A DNA stretch of 64,000 nt from contig JAMWFC010000077.1 of assembly GCA_027475525.1 (NCBI GenBank), positions 1,426,001 to 1,490,000 of the forward strand, read 5' to 3'. The notes under the pieces were generated by a model. That model was not told the DNA's origin. It made no database searches and saw only the letters and a program-made list of their open reading frames with translations. A program made the position numbers and the translations under genes. Below, piece by piece: positions 31,786 through 43,311 of the stretch; positions within the stretch are counted from its first letter, which is position 1, and every line of letters begins with the position of its first letter. This DNA comes from Macrolepiota albuminosa. Lineage: Eukaryota; Basidiomycota; Agaricomycetes; Agaricales; Agaricaceae.

Positions 31786-34120
31786 TCATGAGAGGGGAGA
31801 CACCAATTCAGTTCTCAGTGGAGTGATTGACCCCTTGACTGCAGGCAAATCTACTACCATAGACTCAGTTAGTGCAACATTAATTGCTGGAGTGATGGTG
31901 GGTAGCGTACCATGTGCCAATGTTTGGTTTAGGAGATTGACCTGGTTAGGGTCCATGACAATAAGATAATAGAGGCCCTCAGCCTCAGGATTGATTGGGA
32001 GATTGCTCTTCTCATGGTGCTTGAACATAAGATGATAATAATTGTCTTCAGTCATCTCCTGCCACTCATCCAACTGGGGGATTGTGGGTGGAGTGCCATA
32101 AGTAGAGAGGCGCTCCATACACTCATTATTGATCTGTTTAAAAATGTTCATTGACATTGTTGGTGAGTGGAACTGCTGTTCCAGGAAGACCACACTATAA
32201 GTATAGGTGGGGTCTACCCAGTCCAGCAGAATCCAGTTGTGTAATAAGATGCATAATATGTTGTCATCTGAAAAGTTCTGTGCATGCTTGTCTAGCATGT
32301 GAACTTGATGAATGTTGAGCTTAGGCTCAAGTTGGGGCTCAAAGGGTTGCTCAGGAAACATAGTATCATACATGGCAATTGCCTCATGATACAGTCCTGG
32401 ATGGGCCATGACAAGAGTCATGTGCTAAACAATCATGGGTTTGGCTATGCTATTAGCGCAGAGAGCTTGACATAATGCAAATCTGAAGAGGGTTCACCAG
32501 TGCATACAGTATGTGTGATCAATTGCAATGCCCTGATAGGTGTTCTCCAGCCTGGAGTGACCAAAGATCAGTGCATACTGCACTAGCTGGTCCAGGTCAA
32601 ATGGAGTGGCTGAGTCTTGAGCATGCATTATGTGCAGCACAGTGGAACCATTGTCTTTTATGTGCAGAAAGTGCCCCAGAATTTGTTGTTGCTCTATGAG
32701 AGCAAGGTCATCAGAACCCTGCATCGGATTGATAAAATTCTGATATTGAGGCTCCTTCATCAGGAGCTGCATGGTTCAATCATGCAGAGCCTCAACTGTT
32801 CACTGGGCAAACATCTGAAGCTCTGTGATCAACATATATGTGCCAATTCTGTCATGACACAGGATGTGAATATTCATGTAATATTTATAGAGCTGGTCCA
32901 GCTCTAATGGAGTGTGGGGAAGGCTGTGCAGGGCATGCTTGTAGATGATCATGCCCAGAATGTGGGCAGGCTAGCCAGAGGCATACTCATATAATGCTGC
33001 TCTGTTGGTGTTAGCTCTCATCAGCACAATATTCATGAAATATGAATAGTACGTGCAATGGCTGAGTGCTCCTCTGAAGCACGAGTTCATTTGCTTGACA
33101 TCAAGCAGCCCCCACACTTTCACCTCCAAACCATTGGAGATTCTCCCCAAGAAATCATCCTTGGCTCTATATTTCAGGGCCTGCAGCTCTTTAGCATGAT
33201 TTGCCTTCTTCTTTGCTATGCAATTATTGTGCAATACTCATTGGAATCAGTTTGCAGCTGATTCCCCCTTCTCACTGTCCTCCTCTTGCTCTGAGCTTGA
33301 CTCTCCATAGTTACTCTCATCAGATAAGGACACAACTGGTGCTTTGCCTTTTCCAGGCACAGGTTTTCCTCTCAAGGTTGCCACCAGACTGTCATACTGT
33401 TCTGGTGTGCAGGGGTCTGGGGTCAAGATGATTATAGGATAATGTTCTGGTGGTGCCAGTATGAACACCAGCAACATAAATAGCATCTGGACTTCTCCCA
33501 CTTATGTGGGAATGCTAGCAAGGAAGGCTATTGCCTCTAATTTGGAGGCATCAAGAGGCAGCTTGCAGCCACAACATTGACAAGATGGCCCCAGCTTTGC
33601 TGAGGCAGATGATGCAGATGGTGGCTGAGCCACTAGAGGGGCAGATGCATTTCGTGCCAGAATTCTCTTTCCAGACTCAGTGCAAGAGACGTTCTGAATG
33701 GGCACTCTTGGCACCATGGTGATGGATTTGAACCCTATAGGTGGGGCCTGAGATGGTGTGGTCTCCTGCTGATCCAGGAACAGGTTGCCAGAGGCTCACT
33801 GATAGCAGCCAGTGACTCTGACTAGGCCTGAGGGGCCAGGATAGGTAATCATGATGACAAAGCAATGGGCTGAGCAGGCTGCTCAGAGCATGCTGTTCAT
33901 GCTGCCAGCATCCTAGTCCATGGAGGTTCAACTGGTCAAACAGGCTGGTATCTGGCTCTTTTGACCTTGGCAGTTGGTTCCTCAAAATTTGACACTTTGC
34001 ACTTAGATGCATGGTCAATCTGTTCCAGCACTGATATGCGCTGCCTCTTTATAAGCTCAATCTGGTCAAGCAGCTCCTTTACAACAATAATGGCCAAACT
34101 GTCCTGCAGAAAGGACACAA
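31786..34120 (-). pseudogene. Long hypothetical ORF (~780 codons), inactivated
   Basis: A nearly continuous minus-strand frame broken by single stops. In order: a Lys/Arg helix ELLDQIELIKRQRISVLEQI (34118-33936), a Ser/Pro linker, a Cys pattern CQCCGCKLPLDASKLEA (33717-33502), and an acidic tract SDESNYGESSSEQEEDSEKG (33310). The remaining ~500 residues look globular: KVWGLLDVKQMNSCFRGALS, FMNIVLMRANTNRAALYEYA, DNGSTVLHIMHAQDSATPFD, and the 211-codon ORF at 32421-31786. Several stops sit in TGA codons where Arg is expected. I recall similar anonymous multi-copy proteins in Agaricomycetes, but no function is known to me. It starts just beyond the 3' end of the truncated chromovirus and points the same way, so it could be an accessory ORF or an independent gene. 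Confidence 0.6.
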
Positions 34121-34689
34121 TTGCAGAGACTGGCTATCCTGCTGCTTTCAGTTTGCTAAGGAGTGTGTCTGGCACTGCTCATTTCTGTGCTTGTGGTGCA
34201 GGTTCCACATACAACTCAGCCATGGGCTGATGCACCTATAATACAGATGGCAGTCCTGTCACCACACCCACATATGTTGATATCAACACCTGCAAGCATG
34301 CTGATGGTACCTGATAGTAGCATTCTTCATGTGTGCTGTCCTTCGGATGCTCATAGTGCCCCTCATTATTGACCTCCATCTCTTGTGAGTGAAGAGGTGT
34401 CTGATATGGAAGCAGTTTTTCATGGCCTGGATAGGCCATACCTGCTGGCTGGTACTGGCTTATTGCCAGATATGGTGGCTGCCTCTAGTAATTAGAAAGA
34501 TAGTTTTGTCTCTGTATATTCAGGAGTCTCCCCCCTCTACTAGAGCCTTGCAGGCTCTGATCATTTTTCTGTGGCCCCCAATAGGCCATTTCAAACAACA
34601 TGCCAGCTATGTGTATGGGACTTAGGAGGAAAAAAGAGAAAAAAAATCTCCTAACTCTGCCAGTGGTGTAAACAACCACAAATATTTGC

Positions 34690-36849
34690 CACCCAGTCTT
34701 TCACCGGTTATCAGAGTAGTGTAAACAGCCACAATTAGTAGCCACCTAGTCACTAACTGTGTATCAAAGTAGACTTTTTCCACATTTCACCACCTCACGT
34801 GCTCTAGGCATGTTTTGCCAGCTATTGAGGGCATTTCATGCCCTGCAGCTCTAGGTATCAGTCCAGCACTGCAAGATTCTTGCAGTTTACTAACAGCTCC
34901 CAGGTGGTATTACCTAAGCTCCATCTTACCTTGAATTCAAGGATTTCCCCCTGTCCACCTATGACCTATAAGGTCATCTACAAACTATTTCTGGTCATTG
35001 CAGTTCCAAAATCATACGGCTCTGAGGTCATGCAATTAAGAAATAGCATGTCACTATTGGCCAAGTATGGTCACAGCAGCAACACATGGAACTTAGGCAC
35101 TATACTACATGCCTGCAGCACATGTGGTAGTTCCAGCACATAGTTAGACATGCTCAGCTCAGCCTCAAGGACCTTATATGGTCCAATCCACTTGGGACAT
35201 AGCTTACTCACTCTGCCTTTTGGCAAGTTCAAGTTCTTTGTTGAGAGGTACACTAGGTTCCCTTTCTCAATGTCTGGTTTATCATGTCTGTGATTATTCA
35301 CATGTTTTGTTTGCCATACATGCAATTCTATAATTGCATCATGGGCATTTGCTAAGTTTCTTAGTGCATTGTGCGCAAACTGTTTAACTCCAACATGAAT
35401 AACTTTGTCAGTGCAAAGTTCACAAATCATGGATGGCATATAGCCATTATTGAGGTTCAAAGGATGAGTATCCTGTGGTTTTGGATATGCTTGCGTTTAT
35501 CATGAATTCAATGAGTGGACATCTATCTACCCAGTCCTTCTGATTAGAACATACAAACGCTGATAGTATCTGTGTGATATTTCTATTTGCCCATTCTGCC
35601 TAGCCATCTATTTGTGGATGAAATGATGTCAATATGAGCAACTTTGCTCTGAGCAGCTTGTGCAGCTTCTTCCACCATTTGGAAGTAAACTTAGCATCTT
35701 GATCAATTATGATTGAGCTGAGCAATGCATAAAAGTGTACTATCTCCTTGAGATAGATCCAAGACAAGTCCAATGCTGTCATGGTTGTCTTTACAGGAAT
35801 GGAATGGACCATACTGGTCATTCTACAGATTACTACCCACAGGTAGTTGAAACCCTTCAACTCCAGAAACAGACCAATAAAGTCCATCCTGATTGAGTCC
35901 CAGGGTTTGACTGGGATTGGAAGCAAATAAAGCTTCTCCAGTGGCTTCAACATCGACACTTTTGACTATTGACATAGCTCACATGTTGAGCAGAATTGAC
36001 TTGTCTCCTTGGCCATTTGCAGCTACCATTACCAATGCTGCATGTAATCCAATGTTTTCTGAGTTCCAAAGTGGCCTACTACTTTGTGGGCCTGCTCTAG
36101 GATAGTTGTGATCAACAACCTCTCCTGGATAATGCAGATGACTTTGGACCCAGTAGGTCTGGTGAGATAGACAAGTTATTGCTCTACCTTGCAGCACCAA
36201 TGCACCTGGATATTGTTCATAATCTCTAGGAAGAGATTGTCATCCTTGTATCCTTGCTGGATGTGTGTGTGAAATTGCACATTGCCTAAGTCCACTAGTG
36301 TGGGCTGATGATCATGCAAGTCCAGTGCATGCTGGAGAGTCATCTCAGCACCACTAGGAGGCACCTCTTGCCTTGTCTCTTTGCTAGGCTGGGGGGCCTC
36401 ATGGTCCACCAACACCTGAGCCTTGATATCTCAAGCTTCTTGCTGTTCTTTCAGTTGCTTACTACGATGTAATTCCTGCACTTGCATGGCACATAGTTCA
36501 ACTAAATGTTTCTTGACTTCATGAAACCTATGCAAAGGCAAGTCCTCATCCTCCAGATCAATGTGTCTGTATACTTGGACATAATCATGCATGTCAAGGA
36601 TGTCATCCTAAGTATAGACAGGCAATCTGCAACCTTGTTCAATTTACTCTTTACATAGGTGATGTCAAACTGATATCGCAACATGTAGTCAATCCAGTGA
36701 TGTTGTTGTGGTGATAGGTGCACTTGAGTCTTGGAAAACTCGAGTGCTTTGTGATCCATGATGATATGGATCTTATATCCCATTAGTTTATCCTCCTACT
36801 TAAGGAGGGCTTCTAAAATAGCGAGTGTTTCTAACTCATGTACTGCATA
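34690..36849 (-). pseudogene. Chromovirus (Gypsy) pol relic, 5'-truncated
   Basis: Minus-strand order: the RNase H end at 36783-36600 (IHIIMDHKALEFSKTQVHLS, QFDITYVKSKLNKVADCLS) comes first. The integrase zinc-binding part follows (AHKVVGHFGTQKTLDYMQHW, then CSTCELCQ near 35970). The catalytic core is at 35959-35600 (PWDSIRMDFIGLFLELKGFN, IIIDQDAKFTSKWWKKLH). The integrase C-terminus is at 35460-35071 (DIEKGNLVYLSTKNLNLPKG, NYVLELPHVLQACSIVPKFH). A chromodomain lies at about 34960-34850 (EILEFKVRWSLGNTTWE, NCKNLAVLD). Gag, protease and RT are missing because the next element's LTR abuts at 36850. Several frame breaks. Confidence 0.82.
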
Positions 36850-37283
36850 TGTAAGGGTGACCTCGAGAGGCTGTGGCTCAGTCACACAGCTGGCAGAGAG
36901 AGATCCAAAGAAAACAAGTCTAGAGATTCCCTATGCCAGGTTGGATACTTCTGGGGCCTCTGAAGCATGGAAAACAACTGTAAAGTACAACAAAACCTTA
37001 AAAACTCAAAAATTGCCTACACAAACAATTGCATAAATAAGGGGCAAACTCTGGCAAACTCTGGCTTATATAAGTGGTCTGGAAGCAATGCTGAGGGGCC
37101 CACACTTGTCTGAATGGTAGCTAAAGAACCAGAGCACCTCAAGGGCTGAGAGTAGTACTAACAGATAGTGTTGAAAGAATAGAAACAGTAAAATGAAAAA
37201 TGTCAGAAGAAATAAAAGAATGAATGAAGGGAGAGTGAAGGAATAAGGAGTGAGAAAAGGAAGAAATGAGGAGTCCCCTGACA
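36850..37283 (-). repeat. 3' LTR (LTR-A), with internal deletion
   Basis: 434 bp. Compared with other full copies it lacks ~60 bp between two direct repeats of GGCAGAG(G/A)GAGATCCAAAG, leaving one of the two. It carries the ATTGCATAAATAAGGGGC subtype segment. Confidence 0.9.
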
Positions 37284-37297
37284 TCACCCCCCCTCTA
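37284..37297 (-). other. Polypurine tract
   Basis: On the minus strand CTAGAGGGGGGTGA ends exactly at the TGTCAGGGG start of the 3' LTR. This is the position where plus-strand DNA synthesis of LTR retroelements is primed. Confidence 0.7.
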
Positions 37298-40200
37298 GAG
37301 CACGGCATCTTGACGTGCTGGATATAAGTAGTTCTGGATAGCCTGGTCTACTTTGGAAAGAGAATAGAGGCCTCTGATTGCCCAGGGAGCATTGGGATGC
37401 TGTTGATAGAATTTCCAGACCAAGGCAGGGGCATGGACATTCTCTTGTAGCTTCTAGAAGATGTCCTCGATTCCATAGCCCTTTCACTTGACCTTGAACT
37501 GAAGCTTGTTTTTAAAGAGTTGGCTGTCTAGGATTTGTTCCACTTTGTACTCTTCTTGGTTGTTTACTAGAACTAGAGGTGGAGGTGGCTGTGGACGTCA
37601 ACCTGGAATTGGATCCTCTGGAGCTGGAGAGAGCTTCACCACATTGAAGACTGGATGGAGTTGACTCATTCCACTAGGCAGCTTGAGTTGATAGGCTAGT
37701 AGGCCTACCTGCCTTACTATAGGAAAGAGTCTTAGACAATAGTGAGAGAGCTTCTGAGAAGGTCAGATGGTAGCAATGTCAGAGGCATCCAGGTAGACTC
37801 GATCTCCAGGCTTGTACTTGGAGGCTGGAGTTTGTCCACGATCATAGTAGCAGGCCATGTCATCCTTTGCCTTAGCTAAGGCAGCCTTGGCTTCCTCCTG
37901 GGCTGCCTTTATCCAATCTATAAACTTGTTGACAGCTTCATTCTCTGAAGGTCATCCACGAGGCTCAAATCCCATCTGAGGGTGTCGACCAGTATCTAGA
38001 AGGAAAGGAGACATCTGAGTGGCAGCATGTATATGGTTGTTGTATTGAAACTCTGCCTCTGATAATAGGTCATCCCAGTCATCCTGTCGTTCATTGCAGA
38101 AGAGCCAGAGATACTGTTTTAGCTCCTGGTTGACATGCTCAGTCTGGCTATCAGACTGGAGATGGTAGACTGTGGAAGTGTGGAGTTTGATATGGAGGAG
38201 GCGATATAGTTCTCTAGTAAACTCTGCCACAAACTAAGGTCCATGGTCAGAGACAACCCATGGAGTTTCTAGACATGCTTCCAGTATAGATGGGTGGCAC
38301 CTATGGCTGAGCAGGTAGTGTGTGTTTGAATAAAATGAGCACACTTGCTACAGAGATCCACTACTACTATGATTGCATCATATCCATGAGAGTCTGGTAA
38401 TTCAACAATGAAGTCTACTGAGGCCACACTCCAATGCTCAGCTGGGATAAGCAATGAATGAAGCTGTCCCATAGGAGGCTGATGACAAGGCTTAGTCCAA
38501 AGGCAAAGGTTACAGGTGGAGGTGTAAGAGCCAATATACCATGACATTTGAGGCCACCAGTAATTCCGTGAGACTAGCTCCAGTGTCTTCCATCTGCCAA
38601 GATGTCCTGCAACTCAAGAGTCATGATGCTGCTCCACAATCTGCCTCCAGAAGTCTGGCAGGTTGGGAACATAAATGCATCCCCAGAAGGTGAGAAGACC
38701 ATTCTCCAATAACCACTCGTTGGTGCAAACAGACTTCACTCCAGTTTTCTCTCAAGCATGCAAGGCCATGGCAGCCTTAGCTACCAGATCTTCTTGAGCA
38801 CCCTCCCAGTTACCTCATTGGATGTCTTGAAGGGTGCTCACTTCTTCTCCCTGGCCAACTACACTTTCTAGAGCACGAATAGCAAATAGTTCTGGCTTCA
38901 GGAGTACAATATTGTCATTGTCACTAGCTCCTAAACCATGATCTGCTTGCCTAGAAAGCACATTTGGCTTGCTCATGCTCCATCCAGGTTTGTGATGCAG
39001 AGAGAAGTCAAAGTTGGCCAGATACAAGGACCATTGAGCCTGTCAGCGGTTAAGTTTCTTGGCTGTCCAAAAGTCCTCTAAGTTCTTGTGATCAGTTCAC
39101 ACCTCAAATTTATGCCTGGCACCCTTAAGAAAATGTTGCCACTCCTTAAATGACCAAATGATAGCCAGCATCTCCTTGTCATGGATCTCATAATTTTGCT
39201 CCATGGCATTGAGACTCTTGGAGTAGAAGGCCACAGGATGCCACTTACCATCCTCCCTTGACTGCTGAGAGAGAACGGCTCCAGTAGCAAAATCTGAGCT
39301 ATCGGCTTCAACACAGAAGGAAGAGTTGTCATCTGAGAATAGGAGGACAGGCTTTGAAGTGACTGCCTGTTTGAGGGCATCAAAGGCTGTCTGCTGTGCT
39401 GCATCCCAGTGCCAAGGAGTGTCCTTAGTGGTGAGATCGAAGAAGGGCAAGGCATGGTGTGAGAAATCCTGAATAAACCTTCAGTAGAAGTTGGTGAAAC
39501 CCAGAAAGGCCTGGACCTCCTTCTTGTTCTTAGGCTCTGGCCACTGTGCCACACCAGCCACCTTGACTGGGTCCATCTCAGCCATTCCATGAGAGATGAT
39601 CAGTCCAAGATATTCAACCTTAGTCTGCTTGAACTTGCATTTCTCTGGCTTAAGATAAAGCTGATGTTAGTGAAGACGTTCCAGTACAATACACGTAATC
39701 TGACAATGCTCCTCTAGAGTCTTGGTATAGATGAGAATATTGTCAAGGTATACACACACAACACTTTCTGCTATGAGGTCTCAGAAAATGTTGTTCATCA
39801 TGGTCTGGAAGGTGGCAGGGCTATTAGTGAGGCCAAAGAACATTACCAGAGGTTCAAAGAGTCCACAATTTGTTCGGAATGCTGCCTTCCACTCATCACC
39901 TTCTTTGATGCACACATTGTTGTAGCCCCAGCAGACATCCAACTTGGTAAAGTAGCACGCACCTCGGAGGTTGTTGACAAGCTCTGAAATGAGTGGTAAG
40001 GGGTAGCGATTCTTCACAGTCATCGCATTCAAGACTCGGTAGTCCTGAACCAGACATAGAGATCCATCCTTCTTCTTAATGAAGAAGACTGGAGAGGCTA
40101 TTGGAGACTTTGAGGGACGGATGCAACCAGAGTCTAAATTCTCCTGCAAAAAGGCATTAAGCTCATCCTGTTCTCTGGGAGAGAGAGGATAGACCTTGCA

Positions 40201-41100
40201 GCTAGAGGGCTCAGCATTGGGCATAAGCTCAATCACATGGTCCCACTGCTTATGCTTGGGGAGGGAGTCAAATGATGCCTTAGAGAAAACATCCTCAAAG
40301 TCTTGCAGGTGATGAGGAACTGCATCTTGGAATGACTTAGGAGCAGAGTTGGCAGCAAATGCCTGAGCTAGCTGCTGGGAAGTAGTTTGGCTAGCTCTAA
40401 TCTCTGCTACCATTGGTGGAGGTCATAAGGTAGTTGCATAAATCCTATCACTTGTCTCAATAGCCTTGTCTGGAGACTCTGGGTCAGAAGCACACCCAAA
40501 TTCACCCTCGCATCCATCTTCTATCTGGGCTTCACTCACTACACCTCGACCATCCTCATAGAGGGCCTCTCTATAAGGGAACGCCAGAGGGGGAGGATCC
40601 AGTAGGTTAAGGTCTGCAAAGGGGAGGTGTCCAACTTGGCAGGCCCAGATAGCAGCATGCTCATGGACTGCCTCTCTACGCTCCTCTTTAACTTCCTTGG
40701 CACATGTGGAACACCATCAAGGGCAGCGGCTCATGCTCACCTTACCCTTGGCCTAGTCAATTTCAGAATTGTGATCATGCAGCCAGGAGAACCCCAGTAT
40801 CATGTTCTGCTTTCCTAGGCTGGTGACCACAAAGACAGCACGCTCAGAATGCATTTGATAACGAAGGACTAAATCCACCACTGAGCAGATAGACCCAGCT
40901 TCATTGAGTACCGTCAATGTTATAGACTGGAATAGAATAAGAGAGGGGTTGGGTAGTGAGCTGGTGTTGTTCCACATAATAGGTGTTCAGGAAGAGTCTA
41001 GTAGTACCACTGTTCAAGAGAGCTATGACACTTTGAGTTTGCTGAGTGTCAGTTGTCTCAATCTCCACATTCAGATGCAGAGAGTTGGGAGAGGGAGTGG
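37298..41100 (-). pseudogene. Chromovirus pol: PR, RT, RNase H, integrase, chromodomain
   Basis: Order on the minus strand: aspartic protease remnant at 40977-40753 (NEAGSICSVVDLVLRYQMHS, QNMILGFSWLHDHNSEID). RT at 40413-39640 (CIRPSKSPIASPVFFIKKKD, FTKLDVCWGYNNVCIKEGDE, and VYLDNILIYT, where YLDD is expected). RNase H at 39480-38900 (FCVEADSSDFATGAVLSQQS, HDKEMLAIIWSFKEWQHFL). Integrase at 38760-37950 (RNYWWPQMSWYIGSYTSTC, VDFIVELPDSHGYDAIIVVV, then a frameshifted C-terminal half). A chromodomain at about 37553-37395 (EYKVEQILDSQLFKNKLQFK, KGYGIEDIF). Chromodomains steer such elements to methylated-histone chromatin. Stops mostly replace Arg (TGA), for example at NNIF*DL, FY*RF and NR*QA. 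Confidence 0.9.
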
Positions 41101-41499
41101 AGGCAACAACATAGCAACAAGAAAGACGTTGTTTCCAAGCTGGGACACATGGTCATCAGACAGAAGGAGGAGGAGAGGAGGTCTTAGCTGCGGCTTGGAC
41201 AGGTATTCTGTACGTTGGAGGGGGTGCTTACAGTTTCAGTCAGAGAATCAGGAACAGGGAGCAATACATTAGAAGGTTCTACTGATAGACATGTAAACTG
41301 ATTAGCACCAGGCAGCAGAGGCATACAACTCATCCGTTACTCTATTGAAAACCCTCTTCTGCAGAACCAAAGGACCCATCCAATGGTTCTCCTACAGCTT
41401 CCACAGGACCCAAGGATTCATCCAAAGGTTCTGTTTCAGTCTGTACATCTGGGGAGGGGTTTTCTTGGACATCTCGGGCAGCAAGGAGCTGGAGAAGGA

Positions 41500-42706
41500 G
41501 CTCTTCCTGCTCTAAAGCTGAGAGTTAGCGCACCTCCAACCCCTAGGAACAATATCAAGCAAAGTGACCAGGCTTCTCACAGTGACAGCAGAGGAGAGGA
41601 AGGGAGGAATGTTGACAAGAGGCATCAACGTCCATAGGTATTCCAAGAGGAAGGGGACGTGCTGCAGGTACCTGAGCTGAAGGTAGAGTGCAAAATGGAA
41701 AGGAGGGCTGGATGGGATGACAAGCAGGAAAAGATGCCTGTGAGGTGGAGCGAGGGGTGGTTCCATGGTGGAGCTCACATTGTAACTCCATGAGCTGCCA
41801 CTGATCCCATGCTACCTGATACCAGATCTTGATACTCATGTTGTCAGGTTGTCCCTTAGCCATGCTATTGATCCAGTCCATGAGAGAGGGAAGGAGGCCA
41901 TCTTGGAAGGTGAGACAGAGCTGAAGACCATCTGGATAGCAGGCCTGTTTAGCAAGAGCTCTGAAGGAGTCGATATACTCATCTAGAGTCTGCTTCCCCT
42001 GCCCATATTAATGAGGATCTTGGTGAGTGAGGGCTGCCACCTTAGCAGGGTCCAAGGAGAAGCACTCTGTCCAAAACTCCTTCTCAAACTGATCCCAACT
42101 TCCAAAACTCTCTACTCCTCCAGGACATCAAAAAACTTGTAGTGTGTACATTGAAGCTTGCCCAGACTTCATGTAAGAAAGAACCCAAGCAATCTTGAGA
42201 GCATCAGAGGGGAAAGCCTCACCACTGAGCTGAATATAGGTGATGCAAGACTGCAGGAAATGCTCGTCTAATGCTCAGTCACCATTGAATGCATCTGGGA
42301 GTGCTGGACGAGGAATATTGGCATGAACTGGGGGGGAGGCCCCAAAGCAAAGAACTGGAAGTGTGTCAGCCCTAACTGGAGGATTGAATGCATCTAGGAG
42401 TGCTGGGCGAGGAATATTAGCATGAACTGGGGGGGAGACCCCAAAGCAAGGGACTGGGAGTGTGTCAGCCCTAACTGGAGGTGCCTGGAGAGGGGTAGGA
42501 GTGAGAGGGAGGCACTCTAAGAGGGCCTGAAGGGAATGGGAGATGGTGTCTGTGGCCTGATGTAATCCAGCAAGTTCGGTGGTGTGGAGGGTGAGGGAAG
42601 CTTGAGTAGTCTGCACCTGAGTCTCCAGAGCAAGCAAGCGACCCCAGGCATCATCCTGAGGGGCAGAAGCGTCCAGGGGAGTGTCTGAGGGGGCTGGTTG
42701 GGTCAT
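41500..42706 (-). pseudogene. Chromovirus gag
   Basis: Starts at an ATG at 42706 (MTQPAPSDTPLDASAPQDD), then a short helix (LLALETQVQTTQASLTLHTT) and two 33-residue Pro-rich repeats. The retrotransposon gag domain lies at about 42270-41700 (GGVESFGSWDQFEKEFWTEC, LDEYIDSFRALAKQACYPDG). A CCHC zinc knuckle near 41590 reads CCHCEKPGHFA*YC. The stop inside the knuckle and others upstream make it non-functional. Gag would form the virus-like particle core and the knuckle would bind the element RNA. Confidence 0.88.
42275..42480 (-). repeat. 99-bp (33-codon) tandem repeat in gag
   Basis: Two in-frame copies, 99 bp apart, encoding PPVRADTLPV and SPPVHANIPRPAL(L/P)DAFN. A third partial copy starts the series. 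The period is a multiple of three and the copies have diverged, so this is a genuine coding repeat, unlike the 77-bp duplications. Confidence 0.85.
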
Positions 42707-42786
42707 AGAAGCAACAGAGAGGCAGGGAGTAATCCAGTGGGGGAGGGACCTAAAGAGGCAAGAGAGGGCTCAAGCAGGCTAAAGGG

Positions 42787-42801
42787 GGCTCCCAGACCAA
42801 A
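42787..42801 (-). other. Possible primer-binding site
   Basis: Twenty or so bases inside the 5' LTR, the minus strand reads TTTTGGTCTGGGAGCC. Its TGGTCTGGGAGC matches the initiator-tRNA-type site TGGTATCAGAGC at 9 of 12 positions. Placement is further from the LTR end than usual, so this is tentative. Confidence 0.3.
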
Positions 42802-42820
42802 ATGTAGAGACTTGTTCTGC

Positions 42821-43311
42821 TGTAAGGATGACCTCTAGAGGCTGTGGCTCAGTCACACAGCTGGCAGAGGGAGATCCAAAGTGTATTAGAGTATGTACTG
42901 ACAATATCATAATAACTACTCACCTGGCAGAGGGAGATTCCAAAGAGAATAAGTCCAGGGATTCCCTATGCCAGGTTGGATGCTTCTGGGACTTCTGAAG
43001 TGTGGGAAACAACTGTACAGTACAATAAAACCTTAAAAACTCGAAAATTGACTAATCAAACAACTGTGCAAACAAGGCAGGAAAACTCTGGCTTATATAA
43101 GCAGTCTGGAAGTGGTGCTGAAGGGCCCACACTTGTCTGAATAGTAGCTAAAGAACCAGAGCACCTCAAGGGCTGAGAGTAGTACTAACAGATAGTGTTG
43201 GAAGAATAGAAACAGTAAAATGAAATAATGTCAGAAGAAATAAGAGAATGAATGAAGGGAGAGTGAAGGAATAAGGAGTGAGAAAAGGAAGAAATGAGGA
43301 GTCCCCTGACA
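42821..43311 (-). repeat. 5' LTR (LTR-A)
   Basis: 491 bp, reading TGTAAGGATGACC on the plus strand and ending GTCCCCTGACA. It has both GGCAGAGGGAGAT repeats and the CAAACAACTGTGCAAACAAGG subtype segment, closest to the solo LTR at 17214-17809. Confidence 0.92.

Larger units (their letters stand above)
36850..43311 (-). mobile_element. Chromodomain Ty3/Gypsy element with LTR-A ends, inactive
   Basis: A 6.46-kb element with LTR-A copies at both ends (36850-37283 and 42821-43311) and gag-protease-RT-RNase H-integrase-chromodomain between them, all on the minus strand. A polypurine tract abuts the 3' LTR. The flanking 5-mers (GCATA at 36845-36849; ATCAT at 43312-43316) do not match. The two LTRs belong to different subtypes, and the sequence to the right does not continue the chromovirus relic on the left. 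Many stops and a catalytic substitution show it cannot move by itself. Confidence 0.92.
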
